Below are positions 1 to 6,156 of a DNA stretch of 6,956 bases, piece after piece (the first letter of the stretch is position 1; every line of letters starts with the position of its first letter). The stretch is from JAFLCA01 sp041907145. Its GTDB lineage: Bacteria; Bdellovibrionota_C; UBA2361; JAFLCA01. The translations under genes were made by a program, and so were the position numbers. The stretch spans positions 1 through 6,956 of the forward strand of contig JAYRHW010000286.1 of assembly GCA_041907145.1 (NCBI GenBank), in the 5' to 3' direction. The notes beneath the pieces were generated by a model. The model was not told where the DNA came from. It was given only the letters and a program-made list of their open reading frames with translations, and did no database searches.

Positions 1-1
1 A

Positions 2-778
2 GCCAACATTGATGGTGTTTGGACGTTCCTGCTGCTACTCACACGGTTCGCGGGTTTGTTCACCTTTGTACCCGGTATCGGGATGGGCGAGCGCGGACTG
101 CCGATACGCTTACCCGCCATAACGATCCTTGCTGCCGTTTCCATGTATACCAGTCCACACGCAGTCATGCCTGCCAACTGGATAATTGCGGCAGTTATGC
201 TCGGCGGTGAATATATTCTTGGAATGATTCTCGGTCTTATCCCGATGATGATTGTCGCCTGCGTGCAAAATGCCATTCAAATGGCGAGCACCACGATGGG
301 ACTGGGCATGGGCAATCTCATCGATCCTACCCTTGGCATACAAACGTCCGATGTGGCGCGTATTATGGGGGATATTTGTACCGTAACTTTTCTCCTTATG
401 GGCGGGCATCATGTGGTGGTGCATGCCACTGCGGGTCTTGGCGGAGTATTGGTGCCAGGAACATTCATGCCGTCAGAGATCTCACTCAATGTGGTCATTG
501 ACGGGGTAGCCGCTATCATGAGGTACGGAGTCATTTTAGCCTCGCCTGTCATTGTTGCATTGATGCTCACGAACTTTGTGATGGGGCTCATCACTAAAGC
601 AGTTCCAACAGTAAATATTTTCATCGTCAGTTTCCCGCTGACCATCGGCATTGGGTTGATTCTCACTGCGCTGGCTATTCCGGATATTTCCGGGGAATTC
701 AAGGAACGTGTGATGGGAATCGAGAATAGTGTTTTACAGGTGGTCCAGGACGCGAAGACCGTAACTCCAGTGCCATAG
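2..778 (+). CDS. fliR: Flagellar biosynthetic protein FliR (5' partial)
   Basis: FliR is a polytopic inner-membrane protein of the flagellar type III export gate, where it assembles with FliP and FliQ into the export channel and contacts FlhB. The reading frame is open from base 2, and 258 codons are visible before the TAG stop. Since FliR proteins are usually about 250-265 residues, only a few N-terminal residues should be missing. The visible start resembles the FliR N-terminus: a hydrophobic helix (WTFLLLLTRFAGLFTFVPG), then a Gly/Met turn and the segment ERGLPIRLPAI. Several further hydrophobic segments follow, including ILGMILGLIPMMIVACV, VILASPVIVALMLTNFVMG and a C-terminal helix near FPLTIGIGLILTALAIP. 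An internal TTG at 56 could be read as a start, but it lies inside the first membrane helix, so the true start is upstream of the window. In most genomes flhB follows directly; here another gene and a repeat intervene. Confidence 0.93.
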   Translation, partial: ANIDGVWTFLLLLTRFAGLFTFVPGIGMGERGLPIRLPAITILAAVSMYTSPHAVMPANWIIAAVMLGGEYILGMILGLIPMMIVACVQNAIQMASTTMGLGMGNLIDPTLGIQTSDVARIMGDICTVTFLLMGGHHVVVHATAGLGGVLVPGTFMPSEISLNVVIDGVAAIMRYGVILASPVIVALMLTNFVMGLITKAVPTVNIFIVSFPLTIGIGLILTALAIPDISGEFKERVMGIENSVLQVVQDAKTVTPVP

Positions 779-817
779 AGCTTGACTTCGACTTCTCACT
801 AGTCTCAGTATTTCACC

Positions 818-1081
818 ATGGAATGTCGAAGCGGCTGCGCTGCGTGCTGCATAGCGCCCTCAATTACTTCTCCGCTTCCTGGAATGCCGGATGGCAAGCC
901 GGCGGGGATTCCTTGTATCAACCTTGAGCCGGAGACTTTGCGTTGTCGCATCTGGGGTACTGAACATTATCCTGCCTTTTGCAGGGGCTTTGCGCCAAGC
1001 ATGGAGGTTTGCGGAAATTCTAGAGCCGAGGCTTTGGTGCTGATCGGACGAATGGAATCGCTGACTGCTCCTCGGAAATAG
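818..1081 (+). CDS. YkgJ/YeiW-type cysteine-cluster protein, 87 aa
   Basis: This small soluble protein has eight cysteines, at residues 3, 7, 10, 11, 33, 43, 55 and 65. It opens with MECRSGCAACC, followed by IAPSITSPLPGMPDGKPAG and, later, PAFCRGF and EVCGNSR. I recognise this pattern from the YkgJ/YeiW (UPF0153) family, thought to bind zinc or an iron-sulfur cluster; its biological role is not established, so none is assigned. The cysteine block begins at residue 3, as I recall it does in homologues, which supports the ATG at 818. No Shine-Dalgarno sequence is visible in the 39 bases after fliR. The family core seems to end near LTAP (residues 82-85); the last residue, K87, and the TAG stop come from the left arm of the inverted repeat that starts at 1076. 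It is not a known flagellar component, so its place between fliR and flhB suggests insertion, perhaps together with the repeat. Confidence 0.85.
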   Translation: MECRSGCAACCIAPSITSPLPGMPDGKPAGIPCINLEPETLRCRIWGTEHYPAFCRGFAPSMEVCGNSRAEALVLIGRMESLTAPRK

Positions 1082-1126
1082 GGACGATCCTATTTTCGGC
1101 GCTGGAAAATAGGATCGTCCCTATTT
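1076..1126. repeat. Compound inverted repeat, REP/BIME-like, 22-base perfect arms
   Basis: The left arm (1076-1097) and right arm (1105-1126) are exact reverse complements over 22 bases around a 7-base spacer, GGCGCTG. Each arm is itself a small hairpin: AAATAGG, loop GACGAT, CCTATTT on the left (1076-1095), and AAATAGG, loop ATCGTC, CCTATTT on the right (1107-1126). The unit can therefore fold as one long stem or two short ones. Two small palindromes in head-to-head orientation are the layout of BIMEs built from REP sequences, which RAYT (IS200/IS605-like) transposases are thought to spread. No transposase lies in the window. The left arm supplies the TAG stop of the preceding gene. The stem has no T-tract after it, so it is not a classical terminator, though it may slow transcription or protect an mRNA 3' end. 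Confidence 0.85.
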
Positions 1127-1136
1127 AACCTGTCAG

Positions 1137-1161
1137 GCTTTTGACGGCATCGTCAAAAAGC
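1137..1161. promoter_or_regulatory. Dyad TTTTGACG-GCAT-CGTCAAAA, candidate enhancer or operator site
   Basis: Two perfect 8-base arms, TTTTGACG (1139-1146) and CGTCAAAA (1151-1158), flank GCAT. The symmetry continues to GC pairs at 1137-1138 and 1160-1161 if one A is bulged. There is no downstream T-run on either strand, so a terminator is unlikely. It lies roughly 110-125 bases upstream of the start expected for the sigma-54 promoter at 1240-1254. That is a normal distance for a binding site of an NtrC-family activator such as FlrC, FleR or FlgR. The protein that binds is not known; the role is inferred from symmetry and position. Confidence 0.45.
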
Positions 1162-1197
1162 GCGGGAATTTAGCTGGCGAATCGAATACTAAACATA

Positions 1198-1216
1198 ACT
1201 AATCCAAGTGGTTAGT
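1198..1216. promoter_or_regulatory. Imperfect dyad ACTAA-N9-TTAGT upstream of the flhB promoter
   Basis: ACTAA (1198-1202) and TTAGT (1212-1216) form an inverted pair. CCA and TGG inside extend the match if one base is bulged. It sits about 50-70 bases before the predicted transcription start, in the non-coding stretch before flhB. It could be a second activator site, but the short arms make chance occurrence quite possible. Confidence 0.22.
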
Positions 1217-1239
1217 CATCCTGGCGGGAGGAGATCCCT

Positions 1240-1254
1240 GGGCATAGACCTTGC
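1240..1254 (+). promoter_or_regulatory. Sigma-54 (RpoN) -24/-12 promoter for flhB operon
   Basis: The sequence GGGCATAGACCTTGC matches the RpoN consensus TGGCAC-N5-TTGC at 8 of 10 defined positions. The invariant GG (1241-1242) and GC (1253-1254) are separated by exactly the required 10 bases, and a T follows the -12 element. The predicted start is near 1266, giving a leader of about 27 bases before the flhB ATG at 1293. RpoN control of middle flagellar genes through an NtrC-family activator is well known in polar-flagellate bacteria. No other promoter-like match of comparable quality was noticed downstream in the window, so it may drive flhB through fliA. Confidence 0.72.
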
Positions 1255-1292
1255 TCTTATGTCAGCCCGGAGAGGATCTATCCGCGCCTTGT

Positions 1293-2408
1293 ATGTCAGA
1301 AACATCAACACCTGAAGAACGGACAGAGGACCCCACTGAGCGGCGCATGGGACAGCTGCGTCGTCAGGGTGCCATCCATATGTCCAATGACCTAGTTCAG
1401 GTCACTTCTCTCTTCGCAGGGTTTCTCGTGGTGCGGGAGATGTGTCAGCGCATATTCGGAAATATGCAGCTGGTCATGACCAAGTCCTTCGGTATGATTT
1501 CGTCGACCGAGCCGCTTGATTCTCACCACCTCCGTGACGGCTTTCTCGGTCTCCTGCGCATCGTTGGGCCGGACATCTTCTTCATCGCTTTCACCATTGC
1601 CGTAGTTGCAACTCTTGCGGTCATGCTCCAAACCAAGTGGAACATCAAGGAGCGAAAAATCGAATTTAAATTCCTACAGCTCAATCCGCTGGCCGGAATA
1701 AAGCGCATCTTCTCGATTTACGGCTGGATGAACACCATGAAGGCCGTGGTGAAGCTCGCCATCATCCTCCCCATCGGCTACTTCGCTCTTAAAAGTTTTT
1801 CTCCTCGCATGATTCAGCTCGTGCACATGGGTATCCCGGAGATCATGGCGTTCGCGAGCCTCTCCATTACCACCGTATTCTGGAAAATCTTGTACATTCT
1901 CTTCGCTCTAGCGATCTTCGATTACTTCTGGGGCAAGCATCAGTGGCTCAGAATGAATCGAATGACCAAGGATGAAATAAAGGATGAACGTAAGTCAGTG
2001 GAAGGCGACGAAGCCACGAAGAAGAAAATTCAAGCGAAGGGCTTACAGCGCGTCTGGCAGCGAATTCGCAATACCGTCCCGAAGGCTGATGTGGTGGTAA
2101 CTAATCCTACTCACTACGCGGTTGCCTTGCAGTATGACCGTACCACGATGTCGGCTCCGATTGTGCTCGCCAAGGGCAAGGGCTTTTTGGCTCAGCGTAT
2201 CAAGGCCGTAGCCAAGGAAGCCGGCGTTCCAGTGCTGGAGCGCAAGCCGCTCGCACGCGCTCTGTATGGTTCAACTGAGGTTGGCTCGCAGATCCCGTAC
2301 GAATTGTTCAAGGCCGTGGCTGAAGTTTTGGCCTACGTTTATAAGATCAAGCGACCGCGCAGGCCGCTAAACGTACAGCAAGCGGCGAGATCAAGGACTT
2401 TTAGATAA
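1293..2408 (+). CDS. flhB: Flagellar export switch protein FlhB
   Basis: FlhB belongs to the inner-membrane export gate and switches secretion from rod/hook proteins to filament proteins. The 371-residue product has the family's normal length. The N-terminus (ERTEDPTERRMGQLRRQG) is the typical charged start. Hydrophobic segments lie near residues 35-50, 88-113, 148-170 and 183-213, followed by a charged linker and a cytoplasmic domain. The autocleavage motif NPTH is intact at residues 271-274, in the context VVVTNPTHYAVALQYD; the chain is cut between N and P. The downstream KGKGFLAQRIKAVAKEAGVPVLERKPLARALY block is also typical, and the Arg-rich tail ends at RTFR. The frame stays open to a TTG at 1251, but that codon lies within the predicted sigma-54 promoter, so the ATG at 1293 is preferred. 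A GGAGAGG at 1269-1275 may be the ribosome site, though it is distant (17 bases). The stop overlaps the flhA ATG by one base (TAATG), which points to translational coupling. Confidence 0.96.
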   Translation: MSETSTPEERTEDPTERRMGQLRRQGAIHMSNDLVQVTSLFAGFLVVREMCQRIFGNMQLVMTKSFGMISSTEPLDSHHLRDGFLGLLRIVGPDIFFIAFTIAVVATLAVMLQTKWNIKERKIEFKFLQLNPLAGIKRIFSIYGWMNTMKAVVKLAIILPIGYFALKSFSPRMIQLVHMGIPEIMAFASLSITTVFWKILYILFALAIFDYFWGKHQWLRMNRMTKDEIKDERKSVEGDEATKKKIQAKGLQRVWQRIRNTVPKADVVVTNPTHYAVALQYDRTTMSAPIVLAKGKGFLAQRIKAVAKEAGVPVLERKPLARALYGSTEVGSQIPYELFKAVAEVLAYVYKIKRPRRPLNVQQAARSRTFR

Positions 2409-4489
2409 TGGCAACGACCAAGAAAAGAAATAGGTCCCGCTGGCTGCATCTGCTGATGCCTGCTGCGCTTATCGCGATTTTGTCGATCTTGCTGTTTCCG
2501 ATGCCGACACCGCTGCTCGACATCTGCTTGGCGATCAACATCACCATTGCGTTGATCATAATGTTTGCTTCTCTGTATTTGGAACGCCCCCTGGACTTCT
2601 CCTCGTTCCCGGCACTGCTTCTTGTTACCACTCTCTTCCGTCTGGGTTTGAACGTAGCTTCCACTCGTCTGATTCTCCTCAATGGCGACTCGGGGCTCGA
2701 CGCCGCCGGGCATGTCATTCAGGCCTTCGGCGAGTTCGTGGTCGGCGGCAACTATGTCGTCGGAATTATCATGTTCTTAGCGATTAGCATCGTGAACTTG
2801 AAGGTTATTACCAAAGGTTCCGGCCGTATCGCTGAAGTTGCAGCCCGATTCACATTGGACGCCTTGCCTGGTAAGCAAATGGCAATCGATTCCGATCTCA
2901 ATACCGGAATTATCAACGAAGATGAGGCCAAGGAAAGAAGAAGAGATCTTTCACGCGAAGCCGAGTTCTATGGAGCCATGGACGGTGCCGCGAAATTCGT
3001 GGCCGGGGACGCCGTCGCCGGCATGGGTATCACGCTCATTAATATTATCGGCGGATTCTTCATCGGTATCATGCAGCACAATATGGACTGGATGCTGGCG
3101 GCCAAGACCTACACTATTTTAACGATTGGTGACGGCCTGGTCAGCCAAATCCCTGCACTCGTGATCTCAACCGCATCCGGCTTGATCGTGGCGCGCGCCG
3201 CCTCGGGCGACGATCTTGGCAGTGAAGTACTATCGCAATTGGGTGCGAGCGCTAAGCCGTTGTTGATTTCGTCCGCTGTATGCGTCGGATTCTCACTTAT
3301 TCCTGGGTTACCGTTTCTGCCATTTATGGCGCTCGGGCTCCTGTCCGGCGGACTCGGAATAATTCGTCGCCGGGCTCCCGCGCAGGACAAGGAAAAGGAG
3401 GCTGCTGAAAAGAAAAAGCAGAAAGAGCTCGAGAATGCCCCAAAGCCGGGCAGCAGGGAAGAGGTTACCGGCCTTCTTGGCATCGATACCTTGGAATTGG
3501 AGGTTGGATACGAGTTGGTTTCGCTGGTTGAAGGCGGAGATCTTGTCGAGCGCATCCGCTCGCTACGACGTCAATTTGCCACAGACTATGGATTTATCGT
3601 CCCGCCGATTCATATTCGCGACAACGTCCGGATTAAGCCAAGCCAGTATCGCCTGATGCTGCGCGGCGCCGTCGTCGGACAGGGCGAACTGAAGTCTCAC
3701 CACCTCTTGGCGATGGACCCCGGCAATGTATCGAGCCCGATAAATGGAGTTCAAACTCGGGAACCAGCCTTCGGTCTCGATGCTATTTGGATTAATGAAG
3801 GGGAGAAGGAGCGGGCGCAGTTCTCCGGCTACACCGTAGTTGATTTGCCGACCGTCATCGTTACACACCTCACTGAGCTTGTTCGCGCCAATATGCATGA
3901 GATGCTCGGGCGTCAAGATACCCAGCATCTCCTCGATACACTGGCGAAGGACCATCCCAAGGTCGTTGAGGAGCTGGTCCCGTCGCTGCTTAGCCTCGGC
4001 CAAGTTCAGCAGGTACTCCAGCACTTGCTGCGTGAGCAGATCAGTATCAGAGATTTTCGCACCATCATGGAAACGCTCGCGGATTGGGCTCCCCATGTTA
4101 AGCACCCTGAAAAGCTCGCGGAGTACGTTCGTAAGAAGCTATCTCGCGCGATTACAGCCAAATATATCTCGAACGATGGTGTATTACCCCTGGCCAGCCT
4201 GAATCCGGTTCTGGAGCGAGCGCTTAGCGACGCCGTTCAGCAGACCGATGAGGGGTCGTTCCTGGCTCTTGAACCCAGCCAGGCGCAAATATTAATTACT
4301 CGCCTGAGCAAATCATCAGAGAAGTTTGTTGAATTAGGACAAACCCCGCTCTTGCTTGCTCCGACCCATTTGCGAGCGGCCCTCTCGCGCTTTGTCGAGC
4401 GTTTCGTGCCAGGGTACGCCGTAATTAGTCACAATGAAATTGCCCCGAACACTCGTGTGCAATCTCTCGGTGTAATTTCGATTGAATAG
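2408..4489 (+). CDS. flhA: Flagellar export gate protein FlhA
   Basis: FlhA is the large export-gate subunit. Its nonameric cytoplasmic domain docks chaperone-substrate complexes, and its membrane part couples export to proton motive force. The 693-residue length is normal. The N-terminal half is hydrophobic, with helices starting near residues 14, 36, 66 and 112 and more between about 200 and 320. The FHIPEP-family signature LFRLGLNVASTRLIL is at residues 76-90. LPGKQMAIDSDL (about 152-163) and MDGAAKFVAGDA (from residue 191) mark the conserved cytoplasmic loop; D192 corresponds to the functionally important D208 of Salmonella FlhA. A Lys/Glu-rich linker (about 320-350) leads to the C-terminal domain, which contains the usual PTVIVTHLTELVRANMHEML and ISIRDFRTIMETLADW segments. 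AAGGA at 2393-2397, inside the flhB 3' end, is the likely ribosome site. I see no missing key residue. Confidence 0.97.
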   Translation: MATTKKRNRSRWLHLLMPAALIAILSILLFPMPTPLLDICLAINITIALIIMFASLYLERPLDFSSFPALLLVTTLFRLGLNVASTRLILLNGDSGLDAAGHVIQAFGEFVVGGNYVVGIIMFLAISIVNLKVITKGSGRIAEVAARFTLDALPGKQMAIDSDLNTGIINEDEAKERRRDLSREAEFYGAMDGAAKFVAGDAVAGMGITLINIIGGFFIGIMQHNMDWMLAAKTYTILTIGDGLVSQIPALVISTASGLIVARAASGDDLGSEVLSQLGASAKPLLISSAVCVGFSLIPGLPFLPFMALGLLSGGLGIIRRRAPAQDKEKEAAEKKKQKELENAPKPGSREEVTGLLGIDTLELEVGYELVSLVEGGDLVERIRSLRRQFATDYGFIVPPIHIRDNVRIKPSQYRLMLRGAVVGQGELKSHHLLAMDPGNVSSPINGVQTREPAFGLDAIWINEGEKERAQFSGYTVVDLPTVIVTHLTELVRANMHEMLGRQDTQHLLDTLAKDHPKVVEELVPSLLSLGQVQQVLQHLLREQISIRDFRTIMETLADWAPHVKHPEKLAEYVRKKLSRAITAKYISNDGVLPLASLNPVLERALSDAVQQTDEGSFLALEPSQAQILITRLSKSSEKFVELGQTPLLLAPTHLRAALSRFVERFVPGYAVISHNEIAPNTRVQSLGVISIE

Positions 4490-4491
4490 CT

Positions 4492-4497
4492 AAGGAG
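4492..4497 (+). promoter_or_regulatory. Ribosome binding site AAGGAG for the flhF-like gene
   Basis: A near-perfect Shine-Dalgarno sequence lies 3 bases after the flhA stop and 6 bases before the ATG at 4504. It shows that this short flhF-like gene has its own genuine start, and that its missing N-terminal part is not simply a start-site misassignment. Confidence 0.85.
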
Positions 4498-4503
4498 CCG
4501 ATC

Positions 4504-5232
4504 ATGCTTGAAGAACTTCTGATTGATCAACGCCTCAATGCCGGTGCCCGGGATCTGCTTATGACCGGCTTGGCTTTGAAGCAGAAGCAGCCGATATCGG
4601 CGGAGAGGGCCATCGCCAAGCGCCTCAATCGATTGCTGACTTTTGACTCCAGAGTACCGGAGGATGGTCGTGCAATTGCCTTTATCGGCCCAAGAAGTTG
4701 CGGCAGGACGACTTTGATTGCAAAGCTCGCCGTATGTTTGCGCGAGAGTTTCGCGCTTTCAGTCGGAATGATTAGCAGTGATGCCGAGCGGGGAGGAGAA
4801 GGCTTTCATTTGGGCACTTTTGCTTCTCTTGCTGGACTGCCTTGCGTGGCGCTGCCGAAGCAGGCCACACGCTATACCGTAGAGCGCGCAACCGAGCAGT
4901 TAAAAGACAGCGAGTTAGTGCTCATCGATGTTCCAACCGGCCAGGAGCGGAGTCTACTTGCGAACTGCGATGCAGAAAGAATGTTGGTTTTGAGCGCCAA
5001 TATGGGTCAAGACGCCATCGTTGAGGCGGCGCTGAGGTATCCCGAGGCTGAGTCAGCGCGGCTTGCTATCACTCATGTGGACCGCTGCGGGTATAGCGGC
5101 CCCCTGGTAGAGGCCTTGCTGGAGGCGGCTAAACCATTGGGGTTCTTTGGCCTTGGGCCGCGCGTTCCGCAGGATGCTGAGCCCGCGACGGCGAGGCGTT
5201 TAGCACGCATGTTAACGAGAACATTACAGTAG
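4504..5232 (+). CDS. flhF: Short FlhF-like SRP-type protein with eroded GTPase motifs
   Basis: FlhF is the third SRP-family GTPase and normally marks the flagellar pole and recruits early basal-body parts. This 242-residue protein sits in the flhF slot (flhA-here-flhG) and keeps the SRP-type fold pattern. A helical N-terminal part (1-50) is followed by the P-loop region GPRSCGRTTLIAKLA (62-76), LVLIDVPTG (138-146), LSANMGQDAI (163-172), THVD (190-193) and a C-terminal GLGPRVPQDAEPA resembling FlhF's GQxVPEDI segment. Usual FlhF proteins are about 360-460 residues, with a basic N-terminal B domain that is absent here. Key residues differ: the P-loop lysine is R68 (codon AGG), DTYR is DAER (93-96), DTAG is replaced by DVPTG, and TKLD is THVD. 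The frame is intact with a strong ribosome site, so it looks expressed rather than decayed. It may bind nucleotide weakly or not hydrolyse it. The family call is firm by context and moderate by sequence. Confidence 0.8.
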   Translation: MLEELLIDQRLNAGARDLLMTGLALKQKQPISAERAIAKRLNRLLTFDSRVPEDGRAIAFIGPRSCGRTTLIAKLAVCLRESFALSVGMISSDAERGGEGFHLGTFASLAGLPCVALPKQATRYTVERATEQLKDSELVLIDVPTGQERSLLANCDAERMLVLSANMGQDAIVEAALRYPEAESARLAITHVDRCGYSGPLVEALLEAAKPLGFFGLGPRVPQDAEPATARRLARMLTRTLQ

Positions 5233-5268
5233 AAGGCGTCAAATTTTTGATACCAGAAAACTGCGACA

Positions 5269-6156
5269 ATGAAAGTGATTTACGAATCTTATAAAGGACG
5301 TATGACGACAGCGAGATCGGCTATGCAGGGCGTAACACGAGTGATGAGTTTCACAAGCGGCAAGGGCGGTGTCGGTAAGACCTGCTCGGTCGTGAACTGC
5401 GCCATAGCTCTGGCCCGCGAAGGGAAGAGCGTGCTCATTCTCGATGCCGATCTCGGTCTGGCAAATGTCGACGTCATGCTCGGGCTCGAGCCCCACTCGA
5501 CTATCTATGACGTTATTCGCGGTGAGAAGAGGCTTGAGGAAGTCATCGTACCGGGGCCGGAAGGGATATCGATCATTCCCGCCACCAGCGGTGTCCAGGC
5601 AATTTGTTCGCTTGACGCAGAGCAGCGCATCCACCTCATGGAAGAGATCGAGCGGGTTGCGCATCAGTACGATTATCTGCTCATCGATACGAGTGCCGGC
5701 ATTGGCACTGACGTGATGTATTTTAACTGCGCTTCGCGAGAGATTGTCTGCGTGGTCACCCCGGAGCCGACCTCGCTGACAGACGCGTATGCCATGATCA
5801 AGATTCTCTCCACTCAGTACGGCGAGAAGTCAGTGTCTGTCCTCGTTAACAACGTTCGAGCGGGGACCGTAACTGCCGAGAACGAGGCAGCAAGAGTATT
5901 CAATAGGTTGTCTAAGGCAGTTGAACGGTTCTTGCATATAGAACTGAAATACCTCGGTTTTGTGCCTTCGGATGTTTCGGTAGTCGAGGCGATTCGCAGT
6001 CAGAGAGCCTTGATGGATCTCTATCCCTCAAGTCCCTCGGGCTTAGCGTATGCTTCGTTGGCAAGAAAAATTGACTCGGAGTTCCGAGATCTTAGAGTCA
6101 AAGGTGGCATGCAGTTCTTCTTTCAACAGCTGCTGGAGATGAGCAGTCATGGCTGA
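5269..6156 (+). CDS. flhG: Flagellar number regulator FlhG (FleN/YlxH), MinD-like ATPase
   Basis: FlhG is a ParA/MinD-type ATPase that limits flagellar number and works with FlhF at the membrane. The ATPase core is intact: deviant Walker A SGKGGVGKT (30-38), Walker A' VLILDAD (55-61), the downstream DLGLANVDVMLGL, and switch II-like IDTSAG (139-144). The C-terminal GGMQFFFQQLLEM is the hydrophobic, amphipathic tail seen in this family and likely binds membrane. At 295 residues it is of normal size. The start is uncertain. ATG at 5269 has no good ribosome site; ATG at 5302 (residue 12) has AAAGGA only 3 bases upstream. An in-frame TGA at 5248-5250 rules out longer forms. With neither start does the N-terminus contain the DQAxxLR helix that stimulates FlhF's GTPase in homologues, which fits the eroded FlhF next door. 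The 3' end overlaps the next gene by 8 bases. Confidence 0.92.
   Translation: MKVIYESYKGRMTTARSAMQGVTRVMSFTSGKGGVGKTCSVVNCAIALAREGKSVLILDADLGLANVDVMLGLEPHSTIYDVIRGEKRLEEVIVPGPEGISIIPATSGVQAICSLDAEQRIHLMEEIERVAHQYDYLLIDTSAGIGTDVMYFNCASREIVCVVTPEPTSLTDAYAMIKILSTQYGEKSVSVLVNNVRAGTVTAENEAARVFNRLSKAVERFLHIELKYLGFVPSDVSVVEAIRSQRALMDLYPSSPSGLAYASLARKIDSEFRDLRVKGGMQFFFQQLLEMSSHG

Noticed and set aside
110..702. Antisense open frames over fliR (110-424 and 409-702)
   Set aside because: They lie opposite a clear FliR coding frame, have no ribosome site or recognisable protein pattern, and look like shadows of it.
1076..1130. Rho-independent terminator after the cysteine-cluster gene
   Set aside because: The stem is long but is followed by TATTTAACC rather than a T-tract, and the double-palindrome form fits a REP-like repeat better.
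3728..3746. GCCCGATAA inside flhA as a sigma-28 -10 element
   Set aside because: No TAAA-like -35 element about 15 bases upstream and no gene starts nearby.
2339..4105. Antisense open frames over flhA (2339-2713, 2401-2718, 3109-3555, 3563-4105)
   Set aside because: The FlhA frame is intact and well conserved throughout; the reverse-strand translations show only low-complexity or unpatterned sequence.
4590..4601. 12-base palindrome GCCGATATCGGC, also resembling a sigma-28 -10 element (GCCGATAT)
   Set aside because: It lies inside the flhF-like coding region with no TAAA -35 element at the right distance and no gene start downstream; probably chance.
4813..4840. GGGCACTTTTGC inside the flhF-like gene as a sigma-54 promoter
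   Set aside because: The GG and GC are 7 bases apart instead of the required 10.
4504..5232. flhF-like gene as a frameshifted or 5'-truncated pseudogene
   Set aside because: The frame is uninterrupted, begins 14 bases after the flhA stop behind a near-perfect AAGGAG, and ends with a recognisable FlhF C-terminal segment; there is no room for a lost N-terminal exon-like part.
5240..5252. TCAAA-TT-TTTGA dyad before flhG as a regulatory site
   Set aside because: Very short and AT-rich with a 2-base centre; cannot be told from chance.
5239..5664. 141-codon antisense frame over flhG
   Set aside because: It overlaps the intact FlhG Walker A region; no conserved motif and no start signal.
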